A stretch of 26,843 nucleotides of DNA from an uncultured Bacilli bacterium (GTDB taxonomy: Bacteria; Bacillota_I; Bacilli_A; RFN20; CAG-288): positions 1 through 26,843 of the forward strand of contig CAKUXT010000004.1 in the NCBI GenBank assembly GCA_934700375.1, given 5' to 3'. This document shows, in pieces, positions 21,260-26,843 of this stretch. The translations under genes were made by a program, and so were the position numbers. The notes beneath the pieces were generated by a model, which was not told the DNA's origin, made no database searches, and worked only from the letters and a program-made list of their open reading frames with translations. Numbering within the stretch: the first letter of the stretch is position 1; the number at the start of each line of letters is the position of its first letter.

Positions 21260-22669
21260 ATGGATTTTAAAAGAAAAGCATATGATCAATTGATTCAATG
21301 GAAGAACAAAAAGAATCATAAACCCATCATCGTAAAAGGACTGAGACAGGTTGGGAAAAGCTATATTGTCAGCAAATTCGCAAAAGAAAATTACGAGCAT
21401 GTCGTTGTTTTTGATTTTCGACATCAGCCTATCCTTCGCAAATGCTTTTCTTCTGGATATGATGTCGATCAGATTATCTCTTATAGCAAGGTCTATCTTT
21501 CTGATAGTGTTTTTGTCCCTTATAAGACTGCAATCATCTTTGAGGAAATCAACGACTGTGAAGAAGCGAGAACTTCATTGAAAGCATTTGCTTTGGATGG
21601 GAGATATGATGTTCTTGCTACAGGTTCTTTATTAGGTGTCAATCGATACGGAAGAGAAAAGAAAACCGCGATTCCGACAGGATATGAAGAATATCTTGAG
21701 ATGTCTTCATTGGATTTTGAAGAATTTTTATGGGCTATGAATACTCCTCTTGATGCAATTGAGAACATCAAGAAATCATTGACGACTTTTCAAGAGATCA
21801 CCCCTTCCTATCATGAGTATTTCAAAGAAATGATCATTCGCTATATTGCAATTGGTGGAATGCCTGATGCAATCAGTGCCTTCATCAATAGCAATAACAA
21901 TTATCTGGAAGCCAGAAAGGTTCAAGAGAGACTGCTTTTGGATTACCGTGGCGATTTTGGAAGACATATTTCAGATGATGGAAAGGAAATGATTGATTAT
22001 AGCCTTCAGATAAAACTCAATCAGATCATGGATTCTCTTCCTTGTCAATTGAGCCATGAAACGGATTCGTTGAAATTCAAATTCTCAGAGATGCATAAAG
22101 GCGCAAGACAGAGCCAATATATCGATGCTATCGCTTGGCTTGCTAAGGCTGGACTTATCCTCCCGGTATATAACACAAAGGCGATAGAGTCTCCTCTGGA
22201 AGCAAATAAAAACGAAGCCAGCTTTAAGCTGTTTCTTTCTGACATTGGTTTGTTGATGGCCTGTTTTCCTCTTTCGACATTGCAGGAACTGATCGATCAT
22301 ACTTTAGGAAGCAGAAAGGGAGCTATTTACGAGAATCTTTCAGCAACGATGATTCATAAAGCAGGTTTCCCGCTATATTTTTATGGAGACTATCAGAAAC
22401 ATCTCGATATTGATTTCCTTCTGGAAACAAAAGAAGGAATTGTCTTACTGGAAGAGAAATCGACAAATGGAAGGATGGCTGCCAGCAGGAACGTTATGGA
22501 AAACAAGACGCCTTATCATGCGGCTAAATGCATTAAGATCATTCAGGATGGGATTGGAGAAGGCTCTTTCTATACTTCTTATCCACAGTATTTAGAACCA
22601 TTCTATTTACAGATGGAGAAAGATAATCTAAAATCTTGCTTTATTGCAAAAGAGGTTAAGATAGGATAA
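21260..22669 (+). CDS. AAA ATPase with DUF4143/PD-(D/E)XK-like C-terminus (AAA-4)
   Basis: 469 residues; ATG 21260 after AGGAG. It belongs to the same broad family as AAA-1/2/3/5 but to a different branch. Walker A is GLRQVGKS (K33). Walker B reads IIFEEIND (92-99), with Glu where the first Asp is usual. ATGSLLG is the sensor, and the IRYIAIGGMPDAI and LFLSDIGLLM segments fit the family. The C-terminus has DIDFLLETKEG then VLLEEKS, an intact D...ExK nuclease-type motif, unlike AAA-2, -3 and -5. Possible nuclease or DNA-binding ATPase, unproven. It forms a single-gene unit with tandem palindromic operators; no third copy is visible after the gene. Confidence 0.88.
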   Translation: MDFKRKAYDQLIQWKNKKNHKPIIVKGLRQVGKSYIVSKFAKENYEHVVVFDFRHQPILRKCFSSGYDVDQIISYSKVYLSDSVFVPYKTAIIFEEINDCEEARTSLKAFALDGRYDVLATGSLLGVNRYGREKKTAIPTGYEEYLEMSSLDFEEFLWAMNTPLDAIENIKKSLTTFQEITPSYHEYFKEMIIRYIAIGGMPDAISAFINSNNNYLEARKVQERLLLDYRGDFGRHISDDGKEMIDYSLQIKLNQIMDSLPCQLSHETDSLKFKFSEMHKGARQSQYIDAIAWLAKAGLILPVYNTKAIESPLEANKNEASFKLFLSDIGLLMACFPLSTLQELIDHTLGSRKGAIYENLSATMIHKAGFPLYFYGDYQKHLDIDFLLETKEGIVLLEEKSTNGRMAASRNVMENKTPYHAAKCIKIIQDGIGEGSFYTSYPQYLEPFYLQMEKDNLKSCFIAKEVKIG

Positions 22670-22718
22670 ACCACCTCTATTTGTTTACTAAAGGTTGTTT
22701 TTGAAGTGAAGAAGTTAA

Positions 22719-23933
22719 TTATATTTCTTTAAGAATATTCTCATTCAAAAGAAAGTCGAAAATATTGATCATTTTATATCCTCTTTCTAATTGAATCAAT
22801 GGATTGTTATCCATCGTGATGACAATCTTTTTATAACCATCATCCAGGCCCTTGAAAGCCGATATTTCTCTTTCTTTTGTTTCTTTCCCTTCGATTGATA
22901 AGGAGACTTGAATGTAATAGAGATCCTGATAAGTCCTTGCTACAAAATCAATCTCTTTTTCGTTGTTTTTTCCTATGTCGACAAAGTAATTTCTTCTGAT
23001 AAGTTCAAGATAAACAATGTTCTCCAAGATGTGAGTCGTTTCTATCTGTCTGAAATTCAGCTTTTCATTTCTTAGCCCCATATCACAGACATAATACTTG
23101 TTCAACGTTTTCAATTGCTTGTTCTTTTTCAGATCATAACGGGAAACCTTATAGAATAAGAAGCCATCACAAATGTATTTGAGATAATTGGAAATGGTCT
23201 CATTATCGACTGTTTTGAAGTTGTTGGATTTCAATGCGTTTGCAATCTTATTCGGAGAAACAACACTTCCGATCTGGGAGCAAAGCAGTTCAAGAACAGA
23301 ATTGAACAGAGACTCATTTTTGATTTGATTTCTTTCGATGATGTCTTTGAAACCAATGGTTTCATTCAGCATTTTCAAATATTCTGTTTTTTCATAATCT
23401 TTGTTCAATGACATCAAATACGGCATACCTCCGTACATGATATAGGAATTGAATGCTTTTTGTCTGTCACCGCCAATTCTTTCATAATATTCTTTGAATG
23501 ATAAAGGATAGACTTTGATTTCAATTCCTCTTCCGCGCAGTTTTGTGTTGATATCGCTGGATAACAATTTGGAATTGGATCCAGTGATGTATAAATCGGA
23601 AGTGAAATCATTCTTTATCCCGTTGACAACGTCTTCAAACCCATCGACCATTTGTATTTCGTCAATAAAAATATAGTATCGTTTCTCGTCAAGAATCTGT
23701 TTCTCGACATATTGATATAATTGATTTCCGTCTCTAAGATTTTCGTTTTTCTTGGACTCTAAGTTTATTCTGATGATATGTTCTTTATCGATTCCCTGCT
23801 GAATGAGATATTGATAAAAGATTTCGAACAACAGATATGATTTACCGCATCTTCGGATTTCGGTAATGATTTTGATTATATCTTTGTCTTTGTAGTCTAT
23901 CAGTTTTGATAAAAGTGCATCTCTTTTGATCAT
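22719..23933 (-). CDS. AAA ATPase / DUF4143 (AAA-5)
   Basis: 404 residues starting MIKRDALLSKLI, the N-terminus shared with AAA-2 and AAA-3, which fixes the start at 23933. The P-loop reads EIRRCGKS (K31), with Glu in place of the first Gly of GxxxxGKS; whether it still binds ATP is uncertain. Walker B is YYIFIDEIQ, the sensor ITGSNSKLL, then YIMYGGMPY and GLRNEKLNF. The C-terminal EIDFVARTYQDLYYIQVSLS lacks ExK. The Shine-Dalgarno GAGG lies 19 bases from the ATG because an (AT)9 tract intervenes. Convergent with AAA-4. Function unknown. Confidence 0.87.
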   Translation of the reverse strand: MIKRDALLSKLIDYKDKDIIKIITEIRRCGKSYLLFEIFYQYLIQQGIDKEHIIRINLESKKNENLRDGNQLYQYVEKQILDEKRYYIFIDEIQMVDGFEDVVNGIKNDFTSDLYITGSNSKLLSSDINTKLRGRGIEIKVYPLSFKEYYERIGGDRQKAFNSYIMYGGMPYLMSLNKDYEKTEYLKMLNETIGFKDIIERNQIKNESLFNSVLELLCSQIGSVVSPNKIANALKSNNFKTVDNETISNYLKYICDGFLFYKVSRYDLKKNKQLKTLNKYYVCDMGLRNEKLNFRQIETTHILENIVYLELIRRNYFVDIGKNNEKEIDFVARTYQDLYYIQVSLSIEGKETKEREISAFKGLDDGYKKIVITMDNNPLIQLERGYKMINIFDFLLNENILKEI

Positions 23934-23949
23934 ATATATATATATATAT
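23932..23949. repeat. (AT)9 dinucleotide tract between ribosome site and start of AAA-5
   Basis: Nine AT units separate the minus-strand GAGG (complement of 23953-23956) from the ATG at 23931-23933. Such tracts change length by slippage, which here would alter the SD-to-start spacing without changing the reading frame. Confidence 0.9.
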
Positions 23950-23967
23950 TTTCCTCATGGATGGTAT

Positions 23968-24004
23968 AACCGCAAAACTTTATAAATCCAATCTTTTTGC
24001 GGTT
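23968..24004. promoter_or_regulatory. Inverted repeat and probable promoter region of AAA-5
   Basis: AACCGCAAAA (23968-23977) and TTTTGCGGTT (23995-24004) are perfect 10-bp arms separated by 17 bp. On the minus strand TTGGAT lies within the spacer and TTATAC overlaps the left arm at 16 bp spacing, a plausible promoter covered by the repeat. Confidence 0.6.
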
Positions 24005-24044
24005 TGATTGTGAAAGTGGCATATGATGGTACTTTTCAAAAAAT

Positions 24045-24065
24045 GACTACACCGTTGACTACACC
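24045..24065 (+). promoter_or_regulatory. AlbA-3 operator copy 1 (tandem GACTACACC)
   Basis: Two GACTACACC nonamers at 12-bp period, joined by GTT. The second nonamer overlaps the -35 (TTGACT, 24055-24060). The 21-bp unit recurs at 24093 and, with one change, at 25856 after the gene; an extra half-site CACTACACT lies at 24070. Confidence 0.75.
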
Positions 24066-24083
24066 ACTCCACTACACTATAAT
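24055..24083 (+). promoter_or_regulatory. Promoter of AlbA-3
   Basis: TTGACT (24055-24060) and TATAAT (24078-24083) are separated by exactly 17 bp. The -35 is embedded in the operator. Confidence 0.82.
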
Positions 24084-24092
24084 AATCGAAAT

Positions 24093-24113
24093 GACTACAC
24101 CGCTCACTACACC
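24093..24113 (+). promoter_or_regulatory. AlbA-3 operator copy 2
   Basis: GACTACACC-GCT-CACTACACC, between the -10 and the AGGAGG ribosome site; 48 bp after copy 1. Confidence 0.72.
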
Positions 24114-24137
24114 ATAATGCTAAACCAGGAGGCAAAC

Positions 24138-25850
24138 ATGAAATTAAAAACCATAGAAAATCGTGAAACAGAATACAAAGTCAAATTAGATTTTAAGGAT
24201 AATTATCAACAATGGTTTAAGACATTCTGTGCATTTGCTAATACAGATGGCGGTGTTTTCTATGTTGGTGTCAATGACAATCTTGATGTTGTCGGATATT
24301 CAATGCATGAAATTGACTCATTGAAAAGAAGTATTGAAAACATCTGCAGGAACCATTCAAAGCCAATTTTGAAGTGTAAATATGAAGAGGTACAGATAGA
24401 AGAAGGAAAAGATCTCTATTATTTGAAAGTGACTATTCAAAAAAGAACATCAATCACTTGGTTCATTGATAATAAAACAAATCCTCTTCTTTACGTAAGA
24501 CATGAAGGATCAACTGATTTTGCAACTATAGAAGAACAGACGGAAATGATAACTACATCAAATATGTTTGAATATGATCAAGTAGAAACAGGTGTCAGTT
24601 ATGATGAATGTACTTTTGAAGATTTAGATGAAGAATACAGATCCAGCCACGATAACGAGGCATTGACAAAAAAGAAAATGATCAGTTTTTGTTTAGTCAC
24701 GGAAGAGGGTTATTTGACCATTGCCGGTGTTTTGTTTGCTGATAATAGTCTCAGCAAAAATGCTAATATCTCCTGTACGACATGGCCATCATTGAATAAA
24801 GGAACAAATGATTATATTGATTCGAAATACTATAGCGCTTCTTTAATATCATTGCTTCATTCCGCACTTTTATATATCCGATCTGTTTCTCATTATTATT
24901 TCGGCGGAGACAAAAAAGGCTTGTATCGTGAAAACAAAGGATCGTTTGATATCGTTGCAATCCGTGAAGCGTTAGTGAACGCACTTGCACACAGGGATTA
25001 TAAGATTGATGGCAACGAGATTGCCATCAATTGTTTTCCGGATCGTATTGAGATTACTTCTCCGGGAACGATGCTACAGGCAAAAAATGATATTGTAAGA
25101 GAAACGATTGATACGGATCGTTTTCCGTCTATAAGAAGAAATAGAACGATTTATACGGTTTTTGAAAAATGTGGACTGATGGAGAACAAAGGATCCGGTT
25201 TTGAAAAAATAGTGGAGGATTATAAAGACTTAGGTGAAGATTACTGCCCTTTGATTTCAACGAATAGAGTTTCTTTTACCATCATCCTCAAAAACAAAAA
25301 ATACAAATATAATGATTCACTTACCAAAAATGATGTTGTGACTATTGGTTTTGATAAGCTCATGAAAGCTTTGATGTTTATGCCTAGGCAGGCTTTATTT
25401 AGCCAAAACCCAAAATTTCAATTGATTGAAAAGTTGATATCATCTGACAAATTCATTAAAATTGATGAAATTGGTTCTGAGGTTGGCCTCACTAAAGATG
25501 GTGTTAAATATAATATTAGAAAAATGAAGGATGCATGTCTGATCAGAAGAGGCCAGTCTGGATATGAGCTGGTTAATGATATGGATAGACCAGCTGATTG
25601 TGTTTCTTTGGAAAAGGATACATTGATTCGAGCCGTGAATTGGTGCAAGGAACATTTTATTTCTTCTGATACCGTACTTGACGGATATTCTTCCTATGAT
25701 CTTAAAGATTATGTACGATCCGGCACTAATATTTATCTTAGCAATGGTCAGCTTAAAGCGGTTATGCTGCTTGCTGGTTTTGTGGCCGATGATATCGAAA
25801 AACTGAATTGGTCATTTAAGATTTCAAAGAAATCTCCTGCTTTGAAGTGA
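24138..25850 (+). CDS. AlbA_2 / HATPase_c_4 regulator with extra C-terminal domain (AlbA-3)
   Basis: 570 residues from ATG 24138, which follows AGGAGG with six bases of spacing; an ATG at 24117 lies upstream of the ribosome site and is rejected. The AlbA_2 domain spans about 8-145 (RETEYKVKLDFKDN, FANTDGGVFYVGVND, LYVRHEGSTDFATIEE). The GHKL-like ATPase spans about 265-390 (REALVNALAHRDYK, DRIEITSPG, NKGSGFEKIVEDY). A winged helix near 430-480 (IDEIGSEVGLTKDGVKYNIRKM) is followed by an unrecognised domain of about 90 residues. Likely DNA-binding and autoregulatory; the target and ligand are unknown. A copy of its operator follows its stop codon by five bases. Confidence 0.9.
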   Translation: MKLKTIENRETEYKVKLDFKDNYQQWFKTFCAFANTDGGVFYVGVNDNLDVVGYSMHEIDSLKRSIENICRNHSKPILKCKYEEVQIEEGKDLYYLKVTIQKRTSITWFIDNKTNPLLYVRHEGSTDFATIEEQTEMITTSNMFEYDQVETGVSYDECTFEDLDEEYRSSHDNEALTKKKMISFCLVTEEGYLTIAGVLFADNSLSKNANISCTTWPSLNKGTNDYIDSKYYSASLISLLHSALLYIRSVSHYYFGGDKKGLYRENKGSFDIVAIREALVNALAHRDYKIDGNEIAINCFPDRIEITSPGTMLQAKNDIVRETIDTDRFPSIRRNRTIYTVFEKCGLMENKGSGFEKIVEDYKDLGEDYCPLISTNRVSFTIILKNKKYKYNDSLTKNDVVTIGFDKLMKALMFMPRQALFSQNPKFQLIEKLISSDKFIKIDEIGSEVGLTKDGVKYNIRKMKDACLIRRGQSGYELVNDMDRPADCVSLEKDTLIRAVNWCKEHFISSDTVLDGYSSYDLKDYVRSGTNIYLSNGQLKAVMLLAGFVADDIEKLNWSFKISKKSPALK

Positions 25851-25855
25851 AGACT

Positions 25856-25876
25856 GACTACACCGTTCACTACACC
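25856..25876 (+). repeat. AlbA-3 operator copy 3 after the gene (right bracket)
   Basis: GACTACACC-GTT-CACTACACC matches copy 1 at 20 of 21 positions and lies directly after the stop codon of AlbA-3. It is not near any promoter I can identify. Confidence 0.8.
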
Positions 25877-25992
25877 ACATCTGATCAAAAAAACAAGCAT
25901 AGGTAAAGTTTGATTTATATTATTCGGAATAGTTATTAAAGACATTATGACTTATTGTTTCGCGTTTTGTTTGTAAAGAAGTCGTAAAAGTA

Positions 25993-26021
25993 TTGAATGA
26001 CGTTTTTTTGTATGTTAATAT
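25993..26021 (+). promoter_or_regulatory. Candidate promoter of the secreted protein gene
   Basis: TTGAAT (25993-25998) and TAATAT (26016-26021) are separated by 17 bp, leaving a leader of about 85 bases. The rest of 25877-26114 is A/T-rich with no other clear feature. Confidence 0.55.
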
Positions 26022-26114
26022 AGTCCCACTTACGGAATTATGTGCTTGTTGTATAAACTTTTGAAAGATGTGGTACATTAGAAGACTAAGTGTTCAAAAA
26101 GGAGGGGTATTATA

Positions 26115-26843
26115 ATGATTTTACCTAAAAGTAAAAAAAGAAATCTTAGTTTGGTTGCGTTGGCTGGATTGATGTTTGGTTTTTGTTCTTCGAATTTTTC
26201 TTCGAATAATCATATGGATAAAGCTCTTGCTAGCAAAATCAAGAGAAAAGCAACAGCGAACGATTTGAAATTTGCCGTAAATGAGATTGAACGACAATTG
26301 CTCTCTTTAGGCGGAGAAGACCATGTTTCAGCTGTCAAAGTCTTACACGATTTTGCTGATAACGAGTATGCTTTCGCTAAATTTGAAAAGCAAGGCTATG
26401 GGATTTTCAATTTTAACAATTTTGATGTTGTTGAACTTTCTCCTTTTGGAAGCATTCCATTTGAATGGTATTGTTCGGATGTTCGTTATGTCCCTTGGGT
26501 TGGCTTCTTTGAAAAACAGAATGGACAGTTTATTAATGCTAGCACTAAAGAAATCGTTGAGGGAATAAAGCTTGATGAGTTAAGAAAAATCTCAGCTGAC
26601 TACGCAAAACAATCATTTGAGGATGCTAATGATGAATATAACAATGTGAAGAAAATGCCCAAGCGTACGTCAGGTAATCCTTCGACTAATCATGAATTGT
26701 CAGAAGGATTAATTTATGCTGATCATGAGGTTCCGCATTCGTGGTTTTTCAGTAAGCGTAAAATAGCAGAAGCAATCATGGCAAAAGAAAAACAGCGAAG
26801 AGACATGTTCGTTCATGCTCTTCGCTGTTTTTGTCTGATGTCT
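26115..26843 (+). CDS. Secreted protein of unknown function, 3' end beyond window
   Basis: The frame is open from ATG 26115 (after GGAGGGG) to the right edge, 243 codons. The N-terminus has a Lys/Arg-rich start (MILPKSKKRNLSL), a hydrophobic stretch (VALAGLMFGF) and a possible cleavage site after ALA near residue 39, a Sec signal peptide. The mature part has DFADNEYAFAKFEKQGYGIFN, then VVELSPFGSIPFEW and VPWVGFFEKQNGQF, which recall pro-regions of secreted cysteine peptidases; this is a weak resemblance only. No catalytic residues are visible in the part seen. A strong hairpin at 26788-26832 lies inside the frame, so the gene may be a truncated remnant. Confidence 0.7.
   Translation, partial: MILPKSKKRNLSLVALAGLMFGFCSSNFSSNNHMDKALASKIKRKATANDLKFAVNEIERQLLSLGGEDHVSAVKVLHDFADNEYAFAKFEKQGYGIFNFNNFDVVELSPFGSIPFEWYCSDVRYVPWVGFFEKQNGQFINASTKEIVEGIKLDELRKISADYAKQSFEDANDEYNNVKKMPKRTSGNPSTNHELSEGLIYADHEVPHSWFFSKRKIAEAIMAKEKQRRDMFVHALRCFCLMS
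26788..26832. terminator. Large hairpin with A- and T-flanks, terminator-like, within the open frame
   Basis: AAAAACAGCGAAGAG (26788-26802) pairs perfectly with CTCTTCGCTGTTTTT (26818-26832). Inside, CATG-TTCGTT-CATG extends the stem after one bulged base. It resembles a bidirectional intrinsic terminator. Confidence 0.65.

Noticed and set aside
22670..22718. Terminator between convergent AAA-4 and AAA-5
   Set aside because: AAACCACCT and AGGTTGTTT pair poorly and the loop is long; not convincing.
24117..24137. Upstream ATG start for AlbA-3
   Set aside because: It precedes the AGGAGG site, which is correctly placed for ATG 24138.

Overview
The window comes from a low-GC Gram-positive bacterium. 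Shine-Dalgarno sites are strong (GGAGG), lipoproteins carry lipoboxes, promoters are sigma-A-like, and TGA is used as a stop. The style fits a gut Bacillota such as Erysipelotrichia; this placement is inference, since no rRNA or taxonomic marker is present.

Layout. (1) 1-4432 is an accessory block: the 3' part of an AAA/DUF4143-type ATPase, an AlbA_2/HATPase/winged-helix regulator, a HipBA-like pair (HTH protein plus HipA-fold kinase) and a lone RelB-like antitoxin. (2) 4579-14880 is a starch/maltodextrin utilisation locus. A LacI-family repressor is divergent from a six-gene operon: a multi-module surface lipoprotein, a cytoplasmic GH13 enzyme, a maltodextrin-binding lipoprotein, two MalF/MalG-type permeases and an MsmK/MalK-type ATPase with an unusual 205-residue C-terminal extension. 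The operon promoter is clear and carries LacI/cre-like operators. (3) 14881-25876 is a second accessory block: four more AAA/DUF4143 ATPases, a Fic protein and two more AlbA_2/HATPase regulators, nearly all as single-gene units with their own promoters. (4) 26115 to the end is the 5' part of a secreted protein.

The most striking feature is how the accessory genes are packaged. At least eight units each carry their own repeat or palindrome set around the promoter. The sets are unrelated in sequence but similar in size and layout. In three units (15350, 19806 and 24138) one copy lies at the -35, a second between the -10 and the start codon, and a third beyond the end of the gene. For AAA-2 (15350) the third copy is displaced past an intervening Fic gene. 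Three 70-bp hairpin repeats bracket the Fic gene and an AlbA_2 gene in the same way. The genes therefore look like cassettes bounded by copies of their own operator, some of them interlocked. This suggests a mosaic of autoregulated, exchangeable ATPase/regulator units. The packaging is read directly from sequence; its function is inference.
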